Assembly (NCBI GenBank): GCA_007695035.1
Contig: REEO01000013.1
Coordinates: 1-33,275 of the forward strand
From: Saprospirales bacterium
GTDB lineage: Bacteria > Bacteroidota > Bacteroidia > Chitinophagales > Saprospiraceae
Reading direction: 5' to 3'
DNA: 33,275 nucleotides
The position numbers and the translations under genes are program-made. The notes under the pieces are model-generated. The model had not been told where the DNA came from. It made no database searches and saw only the letters and a list, made by a program, of their open reading frames with translations. This document shows, piece after piece, positions 1 through 8,415 of the stretch (position 1 is the first letter of the stretch; each line of letters starts with the position of its first letter).

Positions 1-2
1 CA

Positions 3-902
3 CTCGTCGCCCAACAAGACCCCATGTTCAGCAAGTTTCACTACGACAACAGTGCCTTTTTTAATCCGGCATCCACCGGGCGCAGTAATCTCTGGACCGC
101 ATCCCTAATGCATCGAGCGCAATGGGTCAGTCTGGAGGGTGCCCCAAGAACTACAGCTTTTACTTTTGACGGTCCCATACAGTCCGACAGAGCTGGTCTG
201 GGGATCTCCTTTTTTTACGATCAAATTGGTTTTGAGAGAAATACCGGGATTTATGCCAATTACGCCTATCGCTTTCCCACAGGAGAAAAATCCTGGCTCT
301 CTCTGGGAGTGCGGGCAGGAGCGAACTACATCGGAGCTGATTTTTCAAAAATCGTAACTCCGGAAGGCAGTTTGATCGACCCCCTATACGCTGCTGAACC
401 ATCTACGCTTATACCGAAGGTTGGTTTTGGTGTGTTTTGGAATACCGAAAGGGCTTATCTCGGATTCTCTGTTCCGGCTTTTGCAGCCGTGAGTCCGGAG
501 GACAACTTTACCTTTGAGGACGACGGGGTCTATTTGAGCAAGCACTATTACTTCACCGGCGGATATGTGTTTGACCTGGGCAGTAGCGATTTTCAGATCA
601 AACCCTTTACTTTTGTGAGATACCACCAATCGGCTCCACTTCAGGTCGATTTGGCTGTGCAGTTTTGGTTCAGAGAGCTTTTTTCCGTAGGAGCTATGTG
701 GAGAATGGACGATGCCATCGGCGCCATGCTTGAGGTGCCCATTGGAGAGTCACTGACTGTGAGCTATGCCTATGACTATACCACCTCTCAGATTAGAAAA
801 TACGCACAGGGAGCTCACGAGATCATTATCAGTTATGCTATCATCCCTAAAAGTACTGCTATTCCGTCCATTAATCGTCTGCCGGGTATGCGCAGGTTTT
901 AA
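3..902 (+). CDS. PorP/SprF family type IX secretion outer-membrane protein (5' partial)
   Basis: This is an outer-membrane beta-barrel of the PorP/SprF family, members of which work with the type IX secretion and gliding machinery of Bacteroidota. The frame is open to the window edge and reads LVAQQDPMFSKF before the first ATG at 24. The AQQDP.F motif is where the mature PorP/SprF protein normally begins after signal-peptide cleavage, so the true start and the signal peptide lie upstream and the ATG at 24 is internal. The segment NSAFFNPASTG matches the family's NPA.(A/T)G motif. The remainder alternates aromatic and glycine-rich segments typical of barrel strands (for example YAYRFPTG and SLGVRAGANY). 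The PorE-like gene starts 17 bp downstream, so the two are probably co-transcribed. Genomes often carry many PorP/SprF paralogues, so the exact partner or substrate is not known. Confidence 0.9.
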   Translation, partial: LVAQQDPMFSKFHYDNSAFFNPASTGRSNLWTASLMHRAQWVSLEGAPRTTAFTFDGPIQSDRAGLGISFFYDQIGFERNTGIYANYAYRFPTGEKSWLSLGVRAGANYIGADFSKIVTPEGSLIDPLYAAEPSTLIPKVGFGVFWNTERAYLGFSVPAFAAVSPEDNFTFEDDGVYLSKHYYFTGGYVFDLGSSDFQIKPFTFVRYHQSAPLQVDLAVQFWFRELFSVGAMWRMDDAIGAMLEVPIGESLTVSYAYDYTTSQIRKYAQGAHEIIISYAIIPKSTAIPSINRLPGMRRF

Positions 903-919
903 CCCAAAAAATATTTGTC

Positions 920-3043
920 ATGAAAAAATATCTATTGCTTACCTATATATTGATTCCCTTTTTGACTTTTGCATCGGATCCCTGCCATCTGGGGGATCAG
1001 GCTTTGGAAAAAATGGCCTACCAGGAAGCCATCAATTTTTATAAACTTTGTCTGGAAAAAAATGAAAATACCACCATGCTGGAGCGTTTAGCTGTTAGCC
1101 ATCAATTAACTGCCAATTATGAAAAAGCAGCGAAGTACTATGAAAAAGCAGCTGCAAAAGAGGATTTTTCCACTGAAGGAAAACTGGAATATGCGCTAGT
1201 GTTACAAAAACTAGGTAAAAGTGATGAGAGCCGAAAGTGGTTAGATGAATACCTCCAACTAAGGCCGAGGGACCAAAGGGCTCAAAATCTAAATGCTTCA
1301 CTTACACTGCTCGAAGGAGGTGAAGAGGAGGAATCCACCTATCAATTGATCCCTGCATTTTTTAATTCTGAATCAGCGGATTATTCACCGGCTTTTCTGG
1401 GAAAAAAAATCGTTTTTACTTCCGAAAGAGGAAGTGGGAAAAGGGTTAATCCGACCACCGGCGGAGCATTTAGTAAACTTTATGTGGCTGATCCCGATGG
1501 GGGAGAGGTCGTGGAATTTGACGGTCCATTTGACAGCAAATACAACGACGGAGCCGCCAGTTTCAATGATGCAGGCGATTTGGTCTTTTTCACCCGCAAT
1601 CGAACACGCAGACTTCAAAATGAAACTGCAAGCCTGATGCTGATGTACAGCGAATTTAAAAATGGTCAATGGTCCCGTCCTGAGGAATTCAACCACAATA
1701 ATCGAACCCACAATTTCGCTCATCCTGCAATCAGTCCCGATGGCCAAACCCTTATTTTTGCATCAGATCGTCCGGGGGGCAGTGGCGGTTACGACCTGTA
1801 CATGTCGACCTACAATCCCAACAGAGGATGGACCGTGCCAAGATCCCTGGGAAGGAGTATCAATACCGGCGGACATGAAGCTTTTCCGGTTTTTCTGGAT
1901 AATGAAACACTGATTTTCTCCTCAGATGGACATCCCGGATTGGGAGGTTTGGATCTTTTTATGGTAAAAAAGGAAGGAAATAACTGGTCAGAACCCATGC
2001 ATTTGCCACCGCCCTTTAATTCTTCCAGAGATGATTATGGGCTGAGCTCTCAGGATGAGTTGAATAGCGGATATTTTACTTCAAACCGCTCGGGCAAAGA
2101 TCAGATTTATTTTTTTGAAGACACCCTTATTGTTGAAGTTCTTCCATTGGTGGTTATGATCAGTGCAAAAGACAGGGCAAGTGGAACACCGCTCCGACAA
2201 ACACAGATTTCCATCATCAATGATGTAGGCGACATCGATATGAAGATGTTTTGGGATAGCGAAGCACCTGCCACCTTAGACAGAGATTACGATTATCAAG
2301 TCAATGGAAGATGGAGGGATTACGATTTGGAACCAGTTGGGATTAATGCCGAAGATATGGAGGGAAACGATACCTTAGAAATAGTGCTTTGGCTGGATTT
2401 ACCCGAGTTTATACTCGAGGGTGTTGCCCAAAAAGCTGACACCCAAAACCCCTTGTACGGTGTGTCCGTGCGCTTGAGTAGTCCCGAAGAAAACGGAATA
2501 AAACGAATGCAAACAGCAGCCGACGGAGAATTTACTTTTTTACTAAAACCCGATACCGATTACGAGTTGAGCGGACAAAAAGAACAGATGTTTGCCTCTC
2601 CGGTAAATATCAGCACCAAAGGACTAAAAAGATCAACCACCCTTTTTGTTCCTCTTGAACTTAAATTTGAAGAAGTCGAGGTCGAACGCACTTTTACCCT
2701 TGAGAACATTTATTACGACTACGACCAATGGGCTATCCGACCCGATGCCGCCCGCCAATTGGATATTTTGGTCGAATTCATGCAATCCAATCCGGAAGTC
2801 ACCATAGAGCTGAGTTCCCATACAGACAGCCGGGGCAGTAAAGACTACAACCTGGGGTTGTCCCAAAGAAGAGCCGAATCAGCCGTCAGCTATTTGGTAG
2901 AAAACGGCATTGAATCCAGTAGGCTGTTGGCAAAAGGGTACGGAGAGACCCGCATCCTCAACCACTGCCTGGAAAATGTGGACTGTACCGAGGAGGAGCA
3001 TCAGGTAAACAGGAGGACGGAGATCAGGATTTTGAGTAAGTGA
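920..3043 (+). CDS. PorE-like exported protein: TPR, PD40 propeller, CarboxypepD-like and OmpA domains
   Basis: This 707-residue exported protein has the PorE-type architecture. A signal peptide covers residues 1-19 (MKKYLLLTYILIPFLTFAS). TPR-like helices follow at about 20-130. A WD40-like PD40 beta-propeller spans about 145-400, with repeats such as SPDGQTLIFASDRPGGSGG and a similar FLDNETLIFSSDGHPG unit. A carboxypeptidase-regulatory-like Ig fold lies at about 480-580. An OmpA peptidoglycan-binding domain occupies about 595-707. The OmpA domain keeps the diaminopimelate-binding pair: Asp636 in SSHTDSRGS and Arg651 in LSQRRAES. In the family, PorE is thought to bridge the type IX secretion complex to peptidoglycan, so this protein is likely periplasmic or outer-membrane attached. 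It lies 17 bp after a PorP/SprF gene, a common pairing. Whether it is the core PorE or one of several paralogues cannot be told from the window. Confidence 0.9.
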   Translation: MKKYLLLTYILIPFLTFASDPCHLGDQALEKMAYQEAINFYKLCLEKNENTTMLERLAVSHQLTANYEKAAKYYEKAAAKEDFSTEGKLEYALVLQKLGKSDESRKWLDEYLQLRPRDQRAQNLNASLTLLEGGEEEESTYQLIPAFFNSESADYSPAFLGKKIVFTSERGSGKRVNPTTGGAFSKLYVADPDGGEVVEFDGPFDSKYNDGAASFNDAGDLVFFTRNRTRRLQNETASLMLMYSEFKNGQWSRPEEFNHNNRTHNFAHPAISPDGQTLIFASDRPGGSGGYDLYMSTYNPNRGWTVPRSLGRSINTGGHEAFPVFLDNETLIFSSDGHPGLGGLDLFMVKKEGNNWSEPMHLPPPFNSSRDDYGLSSQDELNSGYFTSNRSGKDQIYFFEDTLIVEVLPLVVMISAKDRASGTPLRQTQISIINDVGDIDMKMFWDSEAPATLDRDYDYQVNGRWRDYDLEPVGINAEDMEGNDTLEIVLWLDLPEFILEGVAQKADTQNPLYGVSVRLSSPEENGIKRMQTAADGEFTFLLKPDTDYELSGQKEQMFASPVNISTKGLKRSTTLFVPLELKFEEVEVERTFTLENIYYDYDQWAIRPDAARQLDILVEFMQSNPEVTIELSSHTDSRGSKDYNLGLSQRRAESAVSYLVENGIESSRLLAKGYGETRILNHCLENVDCTEEEHQVNRRTEIRILSK

Positions 3044-3150
3044 TGAGGGATTGAAGGGCAGACATTGATTTCATGGTCTATGTATGGACTTTCATACCCT
3101 CAATTAGGGGTTTTCATGGTTCGGGAGGCCTACTCTAAAATATAGAATAA

Positions 3151-3158
3151 TATATTTG
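3151..3158 (+). promoter_or_regulatory. Candidate -7 promoter element (TATATTTG)
   Basis: TATATTTG matches the Bacteroidota -7 consensus TAnnTTTG and lies 46 bp before the ATG of the barrel gene at 3205. I see no clear TTTG at the -33 position, so this is a half-site call. It would make the 3205-6732 genes a separate transcription unit from porP and the PorE-like gene. Confidence 0.4.
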
Positions 3159-3204
3159 GGAAATGATATTTAGGAATGGATAGATTTTTAGCAAATTAAA
3201 TATT

Positions 3205-3819
3205 ATGAAACAGCTATTAGTAGCTTTGTTTATTTTGTGCTACTTCACGGGGAATTGTCAAAATACCAAACTTGAACAACAAAGAGAATTAACAAAGGGA
3301 GTGTATTTAAATTTTGGATATCATCAGACCGATTTTCTCAACAGTAAATACAGGGAAAACCTTCAAAATGATGATCTTTCCCGAGATTTAGGATACCATG
3401 TCGGTTTAACCTATCAGTATTATCCTTTAATATTTGATATAACATTCTTCAGGTCAAATTTTTCAACTGAAAACCTGCCTAATCAATATTACGGAAAATC
3501 TACTAAAATATGGCATACGGGGATTGAATTGGCCGGTTGTTTAAACTTGCTTCCTGATGTTCCAATTTTAAACCCACATATAGGTATTGGATATCAGTGG
3601 AGTTTTCTAAGAACACCATCTAAAGACAATGATAAGCCCGAGATCAAGAAGGTAAGTCAGGTGGGAACCTCCTCTCCTATATGGATTGTCGGTCTCAACC
3701 TGCAGTTTAGTCGTTCTATTGCGATAAATGGTCGCTACAAAGCCTCACTTCTTTCCGACAAGGATAATTACCAATTAGCATTAGGCATATTATTCACATT
3801 AAATTTCTCAAAATACTAA
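3205..3819 (+). CDS. Hypothetical exported protein, probable small outer-membrane beta-barrel
   Basis: I do not recognise the family. The 204-residue product starts with a signal peptide (MKQLLVALFILCYFTGNCQ; cleavage probably near residues 18-19). It then shows alternating strand-like segments: GVYLNFGYHQTDF, YHVGLTYQYYPLIFDITFF, NPHIGIGYQWSFL and IWIVGLNLQFSRSIAINGRY. The C-terminus, LALGILFTLNFSKY, is an aromatic-rich final strand of the kind that ends outer-membrane barrels. The size fits an 8-stranded barrel. A lipoprotein gene follows after 10 bp, suggesting an operon with 3830-6034 and 6031-6732. Base composition is visibly AT-richer than in the genes on either side. The barrel assignment is an inference from the pattern. 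Confidence 0.75.
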   Translation: MKQLLVALFILCYFTGNCQNTKLEQQRELTKGVYLNFGYHQTDFLNSKYRENLQNDDLSRDLGYHVGLTYQYYPLIFDITFFRSNFSTENLPNQYYGKSTKIWHTGIELAGCLNLLPDVPILNPHIGIGYQWSFLRTPSKDNDKPEIKKVSQVGTSSPIWIVGLNLQFSRSIAINGRYKASLLSDKDNYQLALGILFTLNFSKY

Positions 3820-3829
3820 CCAATAAAAA

Positions 3830-6034
3830 ATGAAGACAAGTCTAAAAGTCCTAATTTTTGCGGTTCTCCTAAGTTCTTGTACATCTGCGAGGGTTCAATA
3901 TTATACTCCAGATGAAGAAACCAGTAATGGTTTGTTAGAGATACGTAATCCACATTATAAGAACAAAGTTAATTTTTTTGGGTACTCAGCAATGATTGGA
4001 ACCACTGCCGGACTTGGCTATCTTGGGTATGATAATCCCTTTGTAAAATACAATTCGGATACCGATGAGGTTACCAGTCAGGGAGCATCATCTGCTGTTT
4101 CCGGTTTAGCCGGTTTAGGTGTTGGCATTACATTAAATTACGCGATTGGACGAAAAGATAAGCTTTCTCATTTAGATAATAATTATAATGACTTTTCGGA
4201 GTGGGCTGAAAAGTATAGTAGAGATTATAAGGTTGTGCAATCGAGAAGCACCCCATCAAGACTTCTGCTTATCAATAAAGACGCTGAACAGTATTACTCA
4301 TTTAGGAATATGGAGGATGTGGATATCTTTTTAGAATCATTTCCAAATAGTAATCACTTATTGCTAGTTTGTGCGAGATCATATGAAAATATTCCATATG
4401 CTGAATTACCAACGCTCCTTGAAAAAGTTGATATCTCAGGAAGTGCGGTGGAAAAAGATATCAAGCTTCATTATATTAATCAAAGCCAAACACTTTCAGA
4501 GTATATAACTGCATTAGATTTGTATCCCAATATTAAAGATGATCCCTATGATGATGGTATTGAATATATTGGCTCTATGATTGATGTTGCCCAGTATACT
4601 AAATATTTTAGCACCCCGGATGAGAATCAACTGATCGAAAGGGCTGTGAATTTTGCCACTGATTTCCAAACGGTCAAGTATTTTAATACCCAATTTCCTT
4701 CAAACCCTTATTTTGATCAAGTAATTTTAGAGATAATTCAAACTTCCATTGATAGCGAATTAGAGGAATTAGTAGAACTTTTTCCGGAGTCATCTGCTAT
4801 AGAAAAGGTTAAGAAGGAATATATTTTGCGCTCTGGTGATGCCCGTATTTTCATTGAGCGAAATGCAAGGTATGGGGTTTATGACTTCAATAATTCTTAT
4901 AACTTGTCAAACCTAAATGATTGCAAAAATTTTATTTCATCGATGACTACTAACAACAAGTTACCTGATCAATCTAAAACTTATTTTATAGATAGTGCCA
5001 GTGAATATTTGTTGTCTGAAAGATATAAGAATACTCCTGAAGCAAATTACACACAAAACGAGTTTATTTCTTTTGTGCGAAATAACAGTAATTGGTTATC
5101 AAAGGAAGCTACTCAGTATTTCCTTAGAAAAGCAAAGACTCAAATTGAACTTAATGAGAATAGAAGGTACCTAATCGAAAATGAATTAGATGATGTCTAT
5201 AAATACGTTGAAAGTACAATTCTATACTATGATTTTGCAGATGGAGAACCGTTGAGTTTATTGGATGGTTTTTTGTCGATCTTAGCTGACCGGGCAAATT
5301 GGAAATTTTTCCTGAAAGTCGATGTGACAAACTACGGTAACAAACCCAAAAAAGTAAAGTTAACAGCCTTTTTGAATATGGTTAGAGAAACCCAGAGTAT
5401 CTGGGGAAGTTCAAAGGATAGATCCCAAATCAAGAGAGATTATGTTTTAAATATACCGCCAAATTCCACTTATCGCGATTTGATTTTGGAGTTCAACTAT
5501 CAACTTAGATTCAGAGATGAAAGAAGTATATGGGGGCGTAATTATTTATACTACGGTCCAGATAAAGAATTGATTGGAAGCAGTGACCTGGTGAAAATTG
5601 AACTTGAGTATTATGATTCTTCTATTCCCGCTTCACAAGAAAGGTTAAGGAAGGAAGCCGAAAAGAATTTTGCTGAAAGAACAAGGGGAGGAAGCAGTGG
5701 GTCCAGATTTATGGTAGATAGTAGGACACATACTGTACTGACAGATGAGCGCTGTTATGTGGATGTAAAACGGTTAACTGATACTTCTGATAGTTATGGG
5801 TGTATATCAATTTTTGCCAGTAATGTGTCTGACAATTATATATCCACAATTAAGACAAATAGGGGAAGGACGTATACCTATTATAATGAAAAGGACGACA
5901 ACTTTACTGAATGTTTTAATCACGCAGACTTTCCAATAATGGTTTCAGTGAGTTATACTAATAACAGGGGCAATCAGGTACGAGCCAAAGTGAGGTTAGA
6001 AAGTTTTTACGATTATAATGTATTAATAAAATGA
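3830..6034 (+). CDS. Large hypothetical lipoprotein with glycine-rich segments and TPR-like repeats
   Basis: I do not recognise the family. The 734-residue product begins with a lipoprotein signal, MKTSLKVLIFAVLLSSC, with a LSSC lipobox (Cys17), so it should be membrane-anchored. Residues about 50-110 hold two glycine-rich hydrophobic stretches (SAMIGTTAGLGYLGYDNP and SGLAGLGVGITLNYAIG) resembling glycine-zipper segments. The middle (about 150-320) contains helical units ending in aromatic-Pro motifs, FLESFPNS, ALDLYPN, FNTQFPSN and LVELFPES, a spacing reminiscent of BamD/YbgF-type TPRs. The C-terminal part (about 480-734) is beta-rich. It follows the barrel gene by 10 bp and overlaps the next lipoprotein gene by 4 bp (ATGA), so translation of the pair is probably coupled. 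One sampled line (4141-4200) has 19 G/C of 60, well below neighbouring core genes. Confidence 0.85.
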   Translation: MKTSLKVLIFAVLLSSCTSARVQYYTPDEETSNGLLEIRNPHYKNKVNFFGYSAMIGTTAGLGYLGYDNPFVKYNSDTDEVTSQGASSAVSGLAGLGVGITLNYAIGRKDKLSHLDNNYNDFSEWAEKYSRDYKVVQSRSTPSRLLLINKDAEQYYSFRNMEDVDIFLESFPNSNHLLLVCARSYENIPYAELPTLLEKVDISGSAVEKDIKLHYINQSQTLSEYITALDLYPNIKDDPYDDGIEYIGSMIDVAQYTKYFSTPDENQLIERAVNFATDFQTVKYFNTQFPSNPYFDQVILEIIQTSIDSELEELVELFPESSAIEKVKKEYILRSGDARIFIERNARYGVYDFNNSYNLSNLNDCKNFISSMTTNNKLPDQSKTYFIDSASEYLLSERYKNTPEANYTQNEFISFVRNNSNWLSKEATQYFLRKAKTQIELNENRRYLIENELDDVYKYVESTILYYDFADGEPLSLLDGFLSILADRANWKFFLKVDVTNYGNKPKKVKLTAFLNMVRETQSIWGSSKDRSQIKRDYVLNIPPNSTYRDLILEFNYQLRFRDERSIWGRNYLYYGPDKELIGSSDLVKIELEYYDSSIPASQERLRKEAEKNFAERTRGGSSGSRFMVDSRTHTVLTDERCYVDVKRLTDTSDSYGCISIFASNVSDNYISTIKTNRGRTYTYYNEKDDNFTECFNHADFPIMVSVSYTNNRGNQVRAKVRLESFYDYNVLIK

Positions 6035-6732
6035 CTCGGATATATTTAATTCTTGCGGCCTTAGTTGTATTCTGTTCATGTGGAGACGATGATCCTTTCG
6101 ATCTTGATTCTATTTTCTTTTCCTGTAATGAAAATGGTGAACCATTTAACTTTGAATTATATACTGGATTAGTTGATGATTGTAAATCTATTATTGTACA
6201 AGAGACTTTTGGTTCATCAGCCACTAGTTGGGAGCGAAATGAACCCAATAGATTTAAAAGGACCATTACTCAAGACGGACTATTGCAAGAATCCCTAAAT
6301 AATGTTAGTTGGTTCTTTTTCAATGATATAACCATTTCTGAAAACTTATATCAATATCAGATAGATTTTGAGCTTGAGATATTGAGTGGTCCAGAAAGTC
6401 GTTTTCATGTGATTACCTGGGGAGGTAGAGATAGACTTGATAATTTTTTTAGCTTAGGAATAAATGCCAATAGGGAACTTCAAATCGGTACAGTTAGCAA
6501 TAGTCAAGATTTTGAAACTTTGTTTTATTTGCCCATAACAACGTCCATTATAGCAGGCTCAAACTTAATTACGATAAGAGTAGTAGATAATATGAACTAC
6601 TTTTTTATCAACGAAACATTTGTTACTGCAATGCAAAAATCATTATATGGCAATGAAATTGGCTTCAATGTACCAGCTATGAGCGCCAATAAGTTGAATA
6701 ATATTACCATCACCCGGTTCAGAACAGAATAG
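6031..6732 (+). CDS. Hypothetical lipoprotein with a concanavalin-like (LamG/DUF1080-type) fold candidate
   Basis: The 233-residue product has a lipoprotein leader, MTRIYLILAALVVFCSC, with Cys17 followed by GDDDP. Asp residues just after the lipidated Cys are common in Bacteroidota lipoproteins, and acidic stretches there can mark surface export. The C-terminal part resembles the jelly-roll domain of LamG/DUF1080-like proteins: YQIDFELEILSG, FHVITWGGRD, FFSLGINANRELQIG, and then ITIRVVDNMNYFFINETFV (an 'instrument reads own handle' pattern in which a strand precedes the YFFIN(E/D) motif). Such domains often bind carbohydrate, but no ligand can be named here. The start ATG overlaps the upstream gene's stop by 4 bp. 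The domain call is based on pattern recognition only. Confidence 0.75.
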   Translation: MTRIYLILAALVVFCSCGDDDPFDLDSIFFSCNENGEPFNFELYTGLVDDCKSIIVQETFGSSATSWERNEPNRFKRTITQDGLLQESLNNVSWFFFNDITISENLYQYQIDFELEILSGPESRFHVITWGGRDRLDNFFSLGINANRELQIGTVSNSQDFETLFYLPITTSIIAGSNLITIRVVDNMNYFFINETFVTAMQKSLYGNEIGFNVPAMSANKLNNITITRFRTE

Positions 6733-7096
6733 CTTAAGCTCAACTAAACTGGATTAATTGGTCGCAATTTGACTCAAATTTTGATCTGCATCAGAACTGT
6801 TCCAGGAAGGTACAAGTGTAAACGGATATATCACCTTCGATAGATCACGCCACAATCTCCCCCTCAGCGGTCCGGAAGACTCAGTCCTCCTTCAGTAAGC
6901 ACTTCAAGAAAATTTCTACGTAATTCACGAAGCATTTTACAATAGAGGACTCACCCCCAACGATTGAAACCAAAGATTTCCACAGCGTTGCCATCGAATT
7001 TGTCCATTACTTGCATTCTAGATACACTTCCAAATCAAAACTTAAAGAACCGGGAAGAAATTTGTCTTCTTCAAAATCCACGGATAACTTTACCCC
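6733..7096. other. Gene-free stretch with possible decayed coding remnant
   Basis: No intact gene is visible. On the plus strand, a frame open from 6785 to the TAA at 6896 continues in the same frame to a TGA at 6965. After a shift of frame, a protein-like segment beginning IETKDFHSVAIEFVHYLH runs from 6963 to about 7060. The pieces (such as NLPLSGPEDSVLLQ and NFYVIHEAFYNRGLTP) read like protein broken by a stop and a frameshift, but I cannot name a family. Confidence 0.3.
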
Positions 7097-7582
7097 TCAC
7101 CTCAAATTCAACTGCCACGAAACCCCAAATTGGTCAATGACCCAACCGAATTTTTGGCTGAAGCCGTAATTGGCGAGTGGCATTGCAGCAGTGCCTTTCT
7201 CAGTCAGCGCGGAGAAAAGTCGGTTGATTTCATCTGCGTTTTTGCATTCCACAAAGATTGAAACCGCGGGGGAGAAATCCCAGTCGTGGATGGGGGGACT
7301 GTCGCTGACCAAAAACCGGTGGCCTTTAATTTCGAAAACCGCCTGCATAATGGTTCCCTCCTTGCCGGGACCGTCCTCGCCCCAGCGGTGGATATCCAGG
7401 ATTTCGGCCTCATCAAACAGATTGACGTAGAAGTTCATCGCCTCTTCGGCATCGTTTTTTTGGAAGGTGAGGGAGGTGAGTATCTTCGGGTCATTTTCAG
7501 GGGAGCCCGGCCCGGAGCCTGCCTTCAAAGCAGTACCTCCCATCATTAATACTCCGGTTAGCAATACAATGGTTGATTTCAT
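7097..7582 (-). CDS. VOC-family (PhnB/glyoxalase-fold) protein with signal peptide
   Basis: The 161-residue product has a C-terminal vicinal-oxygen-chelate fold of the PhnB-like type. It shows the typical FYVNLF opening after a first strand (LTSLTFQKND), the strand EGTIMQAVFEIKGHRFLVSD, a central SIFVECKNADEINRLFSAL helix region and a closing FGWVIDQFGVSWQL, the usual end of this family. The PhnB-like branch (often annotated as 3-demethylubiquinone methyltransferase-like) has no settled biochemical role. Unusually, an N-terminal segment MKSTIVLLTGVLMMGGTALKA looks like a signal peptide, placing the protein in the periplasm, whereas most relatives are cytosolic. There is no operon partner: a gene-poor kilobase lies upstream. 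The fold is secure; the substrate is unknown. Confidence 0.85.
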   Translation of the reverse strand: MKSTIVLLTGVLMMGGTALKAGSGPGSPENDPKILTSLTFQKNDAEEAMNFYVNLFDEAEILDIHRWGEDGPGKEGTIMQAVFEIKGHRFLVSDSPPIHDWDFSPAVSIFVECKNADEINRLFSALTEKGTAAMPLANYGFSQKFGWVIDQFGVSWQLNLR

Positions 7583-7730
7583 GATTTTGAGCTATTTTGA
7601 TTGTGTCGAATATTTTTTTTCTCTTCTAGTTAATTTGCTGATTGTGAACCAGTAATTTTTAATAAATTTCTTTCTCCTGTAAAAATAAGCCGTTTTTAGA
7701 ATACGATTTTCTCGTATTACATAAATCTTA

Positions 7731-7790
7731 TTACTTTTTGTCCATGCTACTTCGGCTTCGGCTGCGCTCAGCACAACGCACAAAAAGTAA
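7731..7790. repeat. Inverted repeat TTACTTTTTGT ... ACAAAAAGTAA
   Basis: Two perfect 11-bp arms (7731-7741 and 7780-7790) enclose a 38-nt loop. One arm sequence, TTACTTTTTGT, recurs at 15173-15183 next to a CCCAAAG palindrome, so this is part of a dispersed repeat family in the genome's non-coding DNA. Confidence 0.7.
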
Positions 7791-7807
7791 CAAAAAAGGC
7801 GCGGCCC

Positions 7808-7825
7808 CACCCAAAGCATAGGGTG
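7808..7825. repeat. CACCCAAAG-type imperfect palindrome
   Basis: CACCCAAAGCATAGGGTG has CACCC/GGGTG arms. It resembles the other CCCAAAG/CTTTGGG palindromes at 15154-15167, 23633-23649 and 23882-23900. Confidence 0.5.
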
Positions 7826-7946
7826 CAGGCCAAAGTCTAGGGGGCAGGCTTATCATGTATTTGCCTAAAAAATGCACTCCTCATCTCTTATGTAACAAAA
7901 TTCCTGATCAATCCATTTGGGCCGTAATTTTCCATACTTGTTTGAC

Positions 7947-8048
7947 TCACCGCAGAGGCCGCCATGAACGCAGAGGAGATCAAGGAGAGTTAAATGTCAC
8001 TATATTCTCTCAGCGGCTTCTCAGCGAGCTTTGGGAACTCTGCGGTGA
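7947..8048. repeat. Dispersed hairpin repeat, CACCGCAGAGG ... CTCTGCGGTG type
   Basis: The outer arms TCACCGCAGAG (7947-7957) and CTCTGCGGTGA (8038-8048) are perfect 11-bp inverted repeats. Between them are further partial copies, AACGCAGAGGAGA and TCTCTCAGCGGCTTCTCAGC, that can extend the foldback. This resembles the 'accacagaggcacagag' hairpin repeats common in intergenic DNA of many environmental bacteria. Related half-copies occur at 14894-14932, 23476-23512 and 23793-23808. Confidence 0.7.
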
Positions 8049-8415
8049 ACCCTTTAACTCAGAAAAAATATCCTCCACAAGCATCTATACCACCGAAATC
8101 TGTTGTTATTCTTTTGGTGCTATATTTTTTAATACTGCGGGACTAAAAGTTGTCAAACTCGGCCAATAGCAATTTTTGAAGCACCGCTATTGAGGGAAGA
8201 ATCCAGTTTCTTAAAGGCAGGTTTTTTATTTGTTCCCTGAACTGATTTGTCGAATTCCTATTGTCCTCAGACAGATGACAACTTTCTTAACCCGGATTAT
8301 TCATGAGGGCCGTAATTTGGTTTTATCATTTCTTGTGCTTTTTTGATACTCTTTTCACCAATGATTAAATCCTAACCATTTGGAAATTCATCAATTGCTC
8401 ATCACAATATACCCT

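Larger units (their letters stand above)
7583..8415. other. Gene-poor intergenic region rich in short inverted repeats
   Basis: I see no supportable gene in this stretch. It holds a 7-bp stem hairpin at 7700-7718 (AATACGA/TCGTATT, 5-nt loop) upstream of the VOC gene, and the separately listed repeats at 7731-7790, 7808-7825 and 7947-8048. The part from 8049 to 8415 has no feature I recognise. Confidence 0.6.
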
